64,000 bases of DNA from Apus apus. Lineage: Eukaryota; Chordata; Aves; Apodiformes; Apodidae. A program made the position numbers and the translations under genes. The notes beneath the pieces were generated by a model, which was given only the letters and a program-made list of their open reading frames with translations, made no database searches and was not told where the DNA came from. Below, one piece after another: positions 13,222 to 23,500 of the stretch (the first letter of the stretch is position 1; each line of letters opens with the position of its first letter). The DNA lies in contig NC_067301.1 of assembly GCF_020740795.1 (NCBI RefSeq), positions 2,356,001 through 2,420,000 on the forward strand. Reading direction: 5' to 3'.

Positions 13222-13985
13222 AGTGTATTGAGGGGCTGGAGTGTGTCCAGAGAAGGGCAAGGGAGCTGGGCAAGGGTGTGGAGCAGAAGGAGAAGGGTCT
13301 GGAGCACAAGGAGAAGGGTCTGGAGCACAGGATAAAGTTTGGGGCACAAGGAGAAGGTCTGGAGCACAAGGGGAAGGTTTGGAGCAAAAGGGGAAGGGTC
13401 TGGAGCACAAGGGGAAGGGTCTGGAGCACAGGATAAAATTTGGGGCACAAGGAGAATGGTCTGGAGCACAGGATAAAATTTGGGGCACAAGGAGAATGGT
13501 CTGGAGCACAAGGAGGAGAGTCTGGAGCATAAGGGAAGGGTCTGGAGCACAAGGGGAAGGGTCTGGAGCACAGGATAAAATTTGGGGCACAAGGAGAAGG
13601 GTCTGGAACACAAGGAGAAGGGTCTGGAGCACAAGGGGAAGGGTCTGGAGCACAAGGGGAAGGGTCTGGAGCACAGGATAAAATTTGGGGCACAAGGAGA
13701 AGGGTCTGGAACACAAGGAGAAGGGTCTGGAGCACAAGTCTTAAGAGGAGCAGCTGAGGGGTGTCCAGCCTGGCTACAAGGAGGCTGAGGGGAGACCTCC
13801 TGGCTCTGCAACTGCCCGAGAGGAGGCTGGAGCCCGTGAGGTCTGTCTCTCCTCCCAAGGAAGAAGCGGTAGAACATGCAGAAGCAGCCTCAAGTTGCTC
13901 AGGGGAGGTTTGGATCGGATCTTGGGAATTACTTCTTCCCCAAAGGGTTGCCAGACCCCGGCCCAGGCAGCCCAAGGCCACCGGT
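13222..13985 (+). mobile_element. CR1 LINE fragment, plus orientation, split by an internal minisatellite
   Basis: Sequence around 13230-13272 (ggctggagtgtgtccagaga, then agggcaa and ggagctggg) and 13730-13985 (gctgaggggagacctc, cctcaagttgctcagggg, aagggttgccagac, ending at ggcagccca) matches the well-known 3' region of avian CR1 retrotransposons as I remember it. The two parts are contiguous in CR1; what lies between is a tandem array built from the CR1 words ggtctggagcacaag. The copy is 5' truncated and also lacks the final 3' tail. It ends about 170 bp before the MRPL20 start codon, so it abuts or enters that promoter. Confidence 0.85.
13274..13738 (+). repeat. Minisatellite of about 22 units of 18-22 bp expanded within CR1
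   Basis: The basic unit is ggtctggagcacaaggggaa plus g (21 bp). Variants are ggtctggagcacaggataaa plus at (22 bp), always followed by ttggggcacaaggagaag (18 bp); a variant close to this pair near the start has aag and a first base t. The 22+18 composite occurs five times counting that early variant. A four-unit block of about 82 bp appears twice without difference (roughly 13548-13629 and 13651-13732), showing recent local duplication. Units carry no stop codon in most frames, so long repetitive open frames arise on both strands, including one of 391 codons on the minus strand. These are by-products and not genes. Confidence 0.93.
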
Positions 13986-14300
13986 GGGCTCCCCATCCCT
14001 GCTGGGCTCTCCAGGCGCTGCAGCTGCGGTGCCGAGGGCGGCGGGGCAGCGGTGGGAGGGCTGAACGGAGGCTCCCGCCCCGCAGCTCCCCGCGCGGGCG
14101 GAAGGGCCGCGCCCGCCGCGCTCCCCGCCCCGGAAGGCAGCGCGGGGATGGTGGTGCTGAGCGCTCCGCGCTGGCTGCGCAGCCGCCTGACCGACCGCTT
14201 CTGGAGGGTGCAGGAGGTGCTCAAGTATGCGCGGGTGAGTGCGGAGGGGAGGCGGGCAGGGCTCCCGGTGTGTGTCCCTGGAAACCTCCCCGCGGGGCCC
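13985..14300 (+). promoter_or_regulatory. CpG-rich promoter of MRPL20
   Basis: GC content and CpG density rise sharply right after the CR1 copy and extend through exon 1 into the first intron. A consensus ETS-type site CCGGAAG lies at 14130-14136, 12 bp upstream of the start codon, as is common in housekeeping mitochondrial-ribosome genes. No TATA box is seen. Confidence 0.6.
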
Positions 14301-16975
14301 TGAAGGCAGTTCGGCGTTTTCGGATACCCCTCCACGTGGGTGTCCTGCAACAACGAGCGTTAATTGCAATAAAATGACAGTTAAAACCGCCTGGAGGGAA
14401 GAATCAGAGCAGCCGGGGTCTTTAAGGTGGCTGCCAGCCCAAACCGTGTTGTGAGCCAATGAAATGCTGCTCCGTTGTGTGTGGGGGGTTGTTGTTGTTT
14501 TTCTTGGAACTGGGCAGAAAAATAACCCCAGGAAACTAACCTTACTCTTCAGGTGCGTTGTGGAAGGTGGAAGAGGCTGCTTCACAACATGGTTTCAGCC
14601 TAGGCTGGGGAAGAGTCTTTTGAAAGGGGAGGCTGTGAGATAGTGTGTCTTGCTCTAGTATTCAAGATGGAAAATGCTGACATTAGTGACAGTGTCTTGC
14701 TCTCACGGTGCCCAAGCTGCCCTCAGTGCCAGCAGGAGTTCTTTTTTATTCTGACTGTGCAGCTACTTCTTCCTTCTGCATGTTGGTGGCAGCTCCAGTG
14801 AAGTGCTTTTTTGGGGCAGCTGCAGTGGTTTTGACATATCAGAGGCTCCTGTCCCATCCCTGTATTCCAAAACTGAGAGAGCACCTCAGGAATGAGGATA
14901 AACATGTTGAGTTTTGGGGTTGGCTGAGAGCAGTGAAGATAATTTTGCTGGGACCGCAGCCTGAGGTGAGGTCTGGCTTTGGCTCCCTTCTGCTGGGCTG
15001 AAATTTTTCAGCCTGCTCCACCTCTTCAGCCTTTGGTTTTCCAGTAAAGCAGAGTATTTCCATTCTGAGCCAACCGAGGGCTCGGCTGATGTCTGTGAAG
15101 TATTTTGTGACCCTTCTCATGGGGAGCCGTGAAATGTAAGACAGAGAATGTTAGTATTACTGGAAGAAGGGTTGTCCAGCCCCAGAAGGTGACTGAACAA
15201 GAACATCTTGGTTTTGCTCCAGCATTTCCGTGGGAGGAAGAACCGCTGCTACGCGCTGGCCGTGCGGAGCGTTCGCAGGGCTTTCGTGAAGTCCACAAAG
15301 GCCAGGAGGGAGAAGAAGAGGTTCCTCAGGGCGGTAAGGAGCTACGTGGCAGTTGCACACATCAAGAGGGCCGTTTTCTTGGCTCATTTATCTCAGTAAT
15401 TATCAATTATTGGCTCGTTATCTCAAAATGTTTCACCCGCGAGTGAAAAAATACCAGTGTAAAGCGCAGTCCCTCTGCGGTGTGAAACAGCTCAAATCCT
15501 GAAGTTTCACACATGTATGTCTTGCACTGTAGGTCTGAAAACATTGTATTTCCTGAGTCTGAGCAGATCAGCACGACTGAAGGTTTTACTTTTAAGCAAT
15601 TTTGTCATCAAATGTCTTAATTTTTACACTTTTAGCTCTGGATCACTCGGATTGAAGCAGCTTCTCTTGAACATGGCTTGAAATACCCAGCTTTCATAAG
15701 CAATCTCTTCAAGGTAAGGATGGTACTTGAAGAAGAATTACTTGGAAGCAACAAATAAGGTCTTCTGAAGTGCCAGGCACATTAATTTAATTGTTGCTCT
15801 GCTCCTTGTTCTGTCCCCAAAACTTGAAGAGCGAGACGTGTAAAATGCTTTTACACTTGTTGCCACTGTGGGCATGAAGTGGCAGGTGCCTTTGCTTCAA
15901 GAAATATTAAAATACAAAGCTTGGATTAGCAAAAAAACCCTAAGAAGTCTCTACCCTTTTCACTGGTAGCTTTGTCTTTCAGTCAGCATGGCCCCTGCAG
16001 AGAGTTGGTGCCATTGCCCCTTGTTCTTAAACATGCTGGGGAATTGTTTTTAATTCGTTGATGCTGGAACTGTCAAATTAAAACTTGTGTTATCTCAGCT
16101 GTGGTCTGAATAAAAAGGTCGTGTTTCTGCTTCTTCAGGTGGTACTGCACATAAATGTACAGCTTATTTCCAAACATTTTATCTGTGCTTCAAATAAATG
16201 GAGAACTTCCTAGGTTTTCTGACATGTAGTAACATTTCTGAAATGTGGACACTCCTGCTGGTTACTCCTGCCATACTGTAACCACAAGAATCAGGCACGG
16301 CCTAAATCTAACTCATTTTTTCCCCTCAAGATGCCTGTCTCTTTGATTCTTGTCTCAGAGCAATGTTCTTTGTTAAAAAGATTCAAAAGAAGCGAACTGG
16401 TTTATGTAACAACTTTCTAAGAATGAGCAGTTAACCATGCAGTATCTACCATTAAGAGTATTTAACCCTGCAGTCTTTCTTTCTCTGCTCCAGGGCAGAT
16501 TTTAAGATACCAAGCAGCTTGTAGCATAACAAACTTTCACGTGTCTAAGAACTGAAACAAATGCCATGAACTGGCCTTCCATTAAATAAGGCATTCTTCA
16601 CTTCTTGGGTTCTACTAGACTCTGAGAAAGTCAGTGAACAAATTCTGCAGTTAATGAGACATCCAGGGCTGTGTCTGACAGGAATAGTTCCAACATTGTA
16701 CACTGTAGAGAAAAGGCAAGTTGCCTGAAGACCTCAGGTGATCATTAAGCGTTGCAGTGTTGTTCCCAGCAGCCCTCAACTAAGTTTTTCCTTACGTTTA
16801 GTCCCAGGTGGAGCTGAACAGGAAGATGATTGCTGATTTGGCTATTTATGAGCCGAAGACGTTCAAGTCGCTGGCTGCCCTAGCTCAGAGGAGGAGGCAG
16901 GAGGGCTTCCTGGCTGCCCTGGGCGACGGGAAGGAACCCGAGGGGATATTTTCGCGGATCGTGCACCGCTCCTGA
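14148..16975 (+). CDS. MRPL20: Mitochondrial large ribosomal subunit protein bL20m, 4 exons, 149 aa
   Basis: Exons are 14148-14234, 15223-15333, 15636-15713 and 16802-16975. All junctions are phase 0 and GT-AG. The product starts [20 protein letters not shown] and contains [24 protein letters not shown] and [14 protein letters not shown], ending [10 protein letters not shown]. This follows human MRPL20 almost residue by residue as I recall it, with the same 149-residue length. The protein is the bacterial L20 homologue that binds rRNA early in assembly of the 39S mitoribosomal subunit in the matrix; the arginine- and lysine-rich exon 2 segment is the expected rRNA-binding part. The start codon is the only in-frame ATG giving the family N-terminus. 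Its last exon lies inside the CpG island of CCNL2, and a short CTG run (about 17027-17045) follows in the 3' UTR. Introns of 1.0, 0.3 and 1.1 kb show nothing recognisable. Confidence 0.97.
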
Positions 16976-17187
16976 CACGCAGAGCCTGCAGCGGGAGCTC
17001 GGCTCGGGAAGTTAACCCGCTCGCTGTTGCTGCTGCTGCTGCTGCGGCCTTTGTAGCTGGGGAGGAGGATCCGCGGGGGGCGGCTGCGGGAGGGGCGGAG
17101 GCGCCGGGTGCTCTGAGGGGAACGCGCCGAGGTGGAACCCAAGCGAGGAGTGGGAAGTGGGCGCGTGTGCGCGCGCTCCCTGCTGTG

Positions 17188-17193
17188 AATAAA
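17188..17193 (+). terminator. Polyadenylation signal AATAAA of MRPL20
   Basis: AATAAA lies 213 bp after the MRPL20 stop and about 310 bp before the CCNL2 start codon. It is the only canonical signal in the gap, so MRPL20 transcription must end practically within the CCNL2 promoter island. Confidence 0.7.
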
Positions 17194-17285
17194 GGCGTTT
17201 TTGCCGGGCAGCGGCTCCGTGCGGCGCGGGGCGCGGCGGGGCCCCCTGAGGCGGCGCGGGATCCCCTGAGGCGGCCGTCATGGCG

Positions 17286-17430
17286 CCGCCGGAAGTCCCG
17301 CCCCCCTCGCCGCGTTCGAATTCCCAACCGCTGTGTCACACTCAGCCCCCCCCACACCCCTCCGGTGCCTGACGTCACGGCCGGCCGGCCAATCAGCGGC
17401 CGGCGCTCGGGCGCGTCCCGCCAATGGGAG
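17286..17430 (+). promoter_or_regulatory. CCNL2 promoter with ETS site, CRE and two CCAAT boxes
   Basis: Within a CpG island running from about 16.9 to 18.2 kb there is an ETS-type CCGGAAGT at 17289-17296. A perfect palindromic CRE TGACGTCA lies at 17370-17377, with CCAAT boxes at 17389-17393 (CCAATCAG) and 17421-17425 (CCAATGGG). Spacing to the start codon (17501) is typical of a TATA-less NF-Y/CREB-driven housekeeping promoter. Sites are read from sequence; occupancy is inferred. Confidence 0.7.
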
Positions 17431-17500
17431 GCGGCGGGCGGGGCGGGGCGGGGCCCGCCGGGACGCGGAGCTGGGCCGGGCGAGGCGGCGGCGCCACAAA

Positions 17501-20500
17501 ATGGCGGCGGGGTCGGGCAGCGCGGCGGCCGTGGCGGCGGGAGCGGGCCCCGCGGGGCCTCAGCCTGCCGGGGCTGCGGCGCTGGGGCCCGGCCCGGCGG
17601 GGAGCGGAGCGCCTGTGCCGGGCCCCGGGGCGGTGCTGATCGGGGACCGGCTGTACTCGGGGGTGCTGATCACGCTGGAGAACTGCCTGCTGCCCGAGCA
17701 CACGCTGCGCTTCACCCCCTCCATGAGCAGCGGCCTCGACCCGGACACCGAGACCGAGCTGCGCGTTACCGGCTGCGAGCTCATCCAGGCGGCCGGTATT
17801 TTGCTTCGCCTGCCGCAGGTAGGACGGGGGGGAGGCCTGGCCTGGCCGGGCCGCGGCCCGGGGAGCGAGGCCGGTGCCCGCGCTGCCCGGCGGGGAAGGC
17901 TTTGTTCGGCCCGCAGGCGGTGCCCGGGCCGCCATCCGCAGCGGGAGGCGCGGGGAGCTGCCCTGTGCGGCCGGGGCTGGGGCGGCGAGGGCCCCCGGGC
18001 CTCCCCGGGCCTTCCCCGGGCCTGCCCGCCCGGCCGGCGCAGGAAGCGGGTGATGCAACCGCCCTCCTGGCGGGGCGGCCCCGGCCCCGGGCCTGGCGGG
18101 ACCTGCGCTGCTGGGCCCTGTGACCGGGGAGCCTTTTGCTTCCTGGCGAGCTCCAAACCACGGCCGCGTCGTTCTCCGAGTGTAAAACTTTCCAGGCGCC
18201 TGGAAGCTGCCGCGTCCCGGCTGCTCCGGCTGTGTTAATAGTCGATGTAAATCGTCATAAGATGGGTTCCCCCCGGACTCCCTGCCAAAGTTTTTCTCGC
18301 ATACCGTGATAACGTTCGGGCTTACCGGGTTTTAATGTACGTTCTAAAAATAACTTAATTCGCAGCCTGTTTTCATAATTCATAAATCAAGTTGGCCATT
18401 TAATATATGTATTTAACCCAGGTACAGCGTTTGTGATGTTGATATTGGGCAACTTAGTTGGCTGCTGAGGCAGTGGTGCTTGTTTGCTTTAGATATCACT
18501 GAACTTACTCCTGTACTTACACATAGCTTAGCTGGTCTTCTGGCCCTTAAATCTATTGAAATAACTTTAAGTAGCTGTTTTTACTTGGTGGTAGTTGTGT
18601 TAATGCCTGGCCTGTTGTTCTCTTTGCAGGTGGCTATGGCTACAGGACAGGTGCTATTTCAGCGTTTTTTTTATACCAAGTCTTTTGTGAAGCATTCCAT
18701 GGAGGTAAGGAATATTCAAAGATGTCTATGGGTACAAAAGGTTATTTAATTTTTGCTCTGTTTGGCAAGTTGGGTGTGAGTGAAGTGTTAGTAACTAGCC
18801 TGGAGGTTTTGCTCATGATCAAGATGATTTTACAGAGTACTGAGTTTGTCAGGTTTTCTGGGGTGTTTCTGTGTTTTACCACCATTTTCTCTTGTTATCT
18901 CTGCTGGAGCTGTTGGAGGTGATCATTTCCTGATCTGAGCAAAACATCAGTGTCTCCTGCTTCTGTTTCAGCACGTGTCAATGGCCTGTGTGCACCTGGC
19001 ATCCAAAATTGAAGAAGCACCACGAAGGATAAGGGATGTCATCAATGTGTTCCATCGCCTCCGACACATACGGGAGAAAAAGTAAGTGGGGGCTTGGACA
19101 TCTGGAGTGTTTATTTATGCTGTGTCTTAATTATTGAACTTCATGATGGTGTCATTCCCTGTTCCATAAATCGGGCAACATCTTGAAGAGGTCTGGCAAA
19201 GCAGAAAAGTTGAGTTGGCCTGTTTTATGAAGTAAACATTTTTGGTGTTATCAGTAGTGATGCCTGGTGTTTTCACACAAATGCAGTTTAACCTGCCTGT
19301 GAGTGTTTGAGGTTAAGAGTATCTTCAGAATGTGAAACTGTCTTGCAGAAAACCTGTGCCTCTAATACTGGATCAAGAATATGTGAACTTGAAGAATCAA
19401 ATAATTAAGGCAGAACGGAGAGTGTTAAAGGAGTTGGGATTTTGTGTTCATGTAAAGCACCCTCACAAGGTTTGTACTGCATAAGTTGACTTTGTAATCA
19501 GTCTTAATCCTGTGCTATAAATGCTCTCAGACTGCTTACGTGCATGGCAGCTGTGCAGTGTCCAGGACTTGACTAGAAATGAGACAGTTTTCAATGTTGA
19601 AGTATCACATGTCAGGTTGGGGTGGTATTTGGAGGATGTGACCACTGCAAATGTTTAAGTTGCTGCTTTAGTACCCTCAGCATTATGCCTTTAGTAGCCA
19701 AGTGTGGTAAAAGAACCTCCTTCTGCTCCAGTGGAACTTGGGATCTTGCTCTTTTCTTCCTCTGAAAACTAGTGCTGTCTTAAGGTCTTTTTAAGCCTAC
19801 TTGACTTTCAGAACTCGCCAGTTAACAGCACCCCAGAGAACTGTTGTTTGTTAATTGGTATGAATTTTTGCTAGTAGAGTAGTCTTTTTACCTGCATCCT
19901 TGTTTTCCTTTCAAGCCTAAGAAAAAAACACAACTAGAGCTGAACGAGCCAGTGACACGCAATGTTAGAGCTGTTCTCTGCAAACACTGTTACACTCTGT
20001 TACTGCTCATTGCAGCTAGCAATATTTTCTCCCAAGTCACAGCTAAAAAGGAGTCGTGAATTGTGTAGGAGCTCTTCCTAGCTTGGGAAGAGTTGGAAGA
20101 GGAGACCTCTAGATGAATAGCATGATGGCTGAGCTGAGAAGACGGAGAGCTAGGAAGGTCAGCTCTGAGTGTCAGCTCATACCAACCTCATATCAAGCTG
20201 TGTGGATAAGCATTGGGGGAGTTGCCAACACACTCTCATGGGGAGTGTTTTAGGTCTTGAAAGAGAGGAGCAGATGCCTCATGGATGTCCCTCTGAAATG
20301 AACAGGTGGCTCTCAAGCTTCTTGATAATAACCCAATAACCCGTATCTTCCAGATAATCGTTATGTACCTTCAGGTATTAGAATGTGAACGTAACCAACA
20401 CCTGGTCCAGACCTCATGGTAAGTTGATTTTCTTTGTTGTAAGAGACCAGCAGGGGCAGTAGCAGAAATATGTCACTTGAGGCACTCTGGGCAGCATTGC

Positions 20501-23500
20501 TCAGAAATGATTGTGGGCCACACCAGACAGCTCCAGTGTTTCTTGGCGTGCCCCAAACTACTCCCCAAATGTTGATCGGCCTCTTAAGTCAGAGGCACAG
20601 TTTTAATGGTAAGGTAGCTTTCCACCCTGACTTCTCACTTCCCTCCTCTCTGCTTTCACTTTTCAGCTGAAGGGATAATGTTGAGTGGGTTGTAGAGTTT
20701 TCTTGGGGTTTTTTTGTTCTTTAGAGAAAATTATGTGTAGTTAAAGTCTGTTACCAGTGCTGGGAAGTGGCTTTTCCCAGGGCTTGAGCTGGATTACAGG
20801 TGCATCAAAAACTCAGCACAGATAAATGGCTTTTATCTGTATGGATAATGCAAGGTGTCAGCTTCTAAGACTGGATAAACTCAATGTTTTCATGTTTGCC
20901 AAGAAATGTCCTCTGCCTTGTTGCTCTCACTGAAATAAAGATTTGCTTGGGGATGGGAAGCTTAGGTAAAATTCCAGGTCATAAACTTAAAAAAGTAGTA
21001 GTGCTTTTAAACAGTAACGCTTTTTAACAAGACTGTGGTTTAAAAAGATCCAAAGATCATATTTCTGCTGACTGAACTGTCTGGTACTGTGACCTGTGTG
21101 TAGAGAACCAGTTTTGACTTTTCTTTTCTGTACTCTTTTAATCAAAGGGTAGCCTCTGAGGGTAAGTGACTAAGACTTCTCCTCTGCTGCCCAAGCCTAT
21201 GGTGCAGGGATAGCTGCCGTCTTCAGTCAAACCAAAGCAGGCTCTACCAAGAGAAGGCTGCTCTAGACAGGTGGTATATACATGATAGTATAGTAACTGG
21301 CCAACTGCTTCTTCTGCTTTTTGTTTTTATCATGCATTTTGACTGTTGGATATTTTATAACCTGATTGTTGATGTTCTGAAATGCTTTTCATGTTCTATT
21401 GCTCTAACTGTTAAAATTATGTGTTTTTATCTGATAGAGTAAATTAAGGTGGGATTTAAGTCTTAAAGGGATGAATTAACACAACAAAACCTGGTATCTA
21501 GTTTCCATTTGTAAACTTGTTTAAAACATTTGAGTAGATATGTGAAGCTTCGAGTCAAATCTAATCCTTAGGACATAGAGAAACTTCCCAGTACCATTGC
21601 ATGAAGTACTCAAATGTGAGTTCTGGATTACTCATTACCAGTTTTCTGCTTGTTATGGAAGGAGGGGTAAGTGACAAAGAGGGAGGAAATTACCCCAACT
21701 GGGAGATGGTTCAGGTGTTAAAATAACACGTTTGTGTACTGATGCTTGTTGCTTCCAGTACTGAAAACTGGTGGATATCCAGTATAACTGGTTTTTGAAA
21801 TGTGCGTTTTTACAACATTACTTTTTTCTTAAAATATTGTGACAAGGATTCATTTCCTCACTGTCTGATTCTGAGCCCACAGGGAAAAGAGGCAGAGTCC
21901 AAACTTGAAAGTGGGTGTGATTTTTAATTTGGCAGATGAGACAAAGGCTTTAAGACTTCCAGACGTTTGAAGTACCACTTTTGTTTAGCCCTTCTTTTAC
22001 CAAAAGGTTTGTGCTGTCTGTCTAGTGAAGTAAGAGAAGCAGGTGTTGAATTTCCTTCCTGCCAGAAGCACAGTGATGTTCAGCACTGCTTCTCTGGGGC
22101 AGCAGTTCCTGTTCCCAGTAACAGGAGCATGAGGCAACTGGGACAGGTGGGAGTTTGGTGCCCCTGGGGTTCAAGTTCCCTTTGTCCTTTGCAAACTGTT
22201 TACAAGTGGCTGTGGGCTCTGTTTTGGATGTCTGGGGGTCAGTGAATCCTTGTGTGCTGGGTACCCACGTGGGTAATGACTACTCTCAGGAATTATATTA
22301 CTTTGAGGAGTTTCTGTTGTGTCTGGTTTTAGCTTTTCCCCAGCTGATACTTTGCTTGACATACATGCTCAAAAAATCTAGATGTTTTTTAAACATATCA
22401 GCTTGACAGATTCAAAGGAAGTTGCTTTGTATATTTGAGATTTAAACTAATGCTTAAGTGTACTGACTGGAATATGTGCAATATTTTACAGTTTTCTCAT
22501 TCTGTGAATGTTCATTTTAAGCAACCTTACTGAAATGGGACAATTTGGAAACCGTATTTCATGTGCCAAAGAGGAGATCTGCCTGAATACTGAGTATTCT
22601 CCTGAATTGATGTTCGCAAACACCCTGATTTCTTCTATGGCTGCTTTTTGCATCACAAGGAATTCTGTTTTGGATGGAAAATCATGCTTCCAAAGGAAAA
22701 GAGACCCCTTCAGTCACCAGTGGAAGTTGCTGCATGCTGAAGTGGATTGCATTGTTGTGGGAGAACTGCTACAGGAGCTGCAGCTTTCAGCAAGCCATTT
22801 GGGTTCAGCCCTTTTGCAGAGAAACATATGAACCTAACAGTCTAAAACTGAGTCCTTCAGATGATATTGTATGTTGTGGTGGTGACAATAACTTGTCTGT
22901 TGCATGAGAGCAGGCCAGCAGAGATCCAGAAGGAAAAGTGAAGTTAAAATTGGTTCTCATTTCACAGCTGAATTTTCAGCAGTCAGTCATACTTAATTTG
23001 TGCCTCACATCCCTCCCCTTGAGGGGTGATTTTTTTTTTTTTAGTAAAATTATTCAGCTTTTAATTTAAATTTACAGGAGTAAAGTAGAGTAACTGCAGA
23101 AAGAAATAGTCCTTAGAGAAGTAAAAAGAAAACAAAACCCCCAGACACCTTAGCAGTGCCCTGTAACTTGGCTGATACCCTGTCTTTCAGGAATTACATG
23201 AATGACAGCCTGAGAACAGATGTCTTTGTGAGGTTCCAGCCAGAAAGCATTGCCTGTGCATGTATTTACCTGGCAGCCAGGACACTGGAGGTGAGCATAC
23301 AGTTCCATTCATTACAACTTGGGGAGGTCTTTAAATAGAAGCAGAAACCTGAGCATGTCTTTTCCCTCTCAGATTCCACTTCCTAATCGTCCGCACTGGT
23401 TTTTGCTCTTTGGAGCCACAGAGGAAGAGATTCAAGAAATCTGCTTAAAAATTTTGCAACTCTATACTCGGAAAAAGGTTTGCTTCTTTGTGTTGTTTTT

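Noticed and set aside
13178-13877. Several overlapping repetitive open frames of 146 to 391 codons on both strands
   Set aside because: They come from a stop-poor 21-bp minisatellite in CR1, begin at non-ATG or arbitrary positions, and shift frame at the 22+18 composites.
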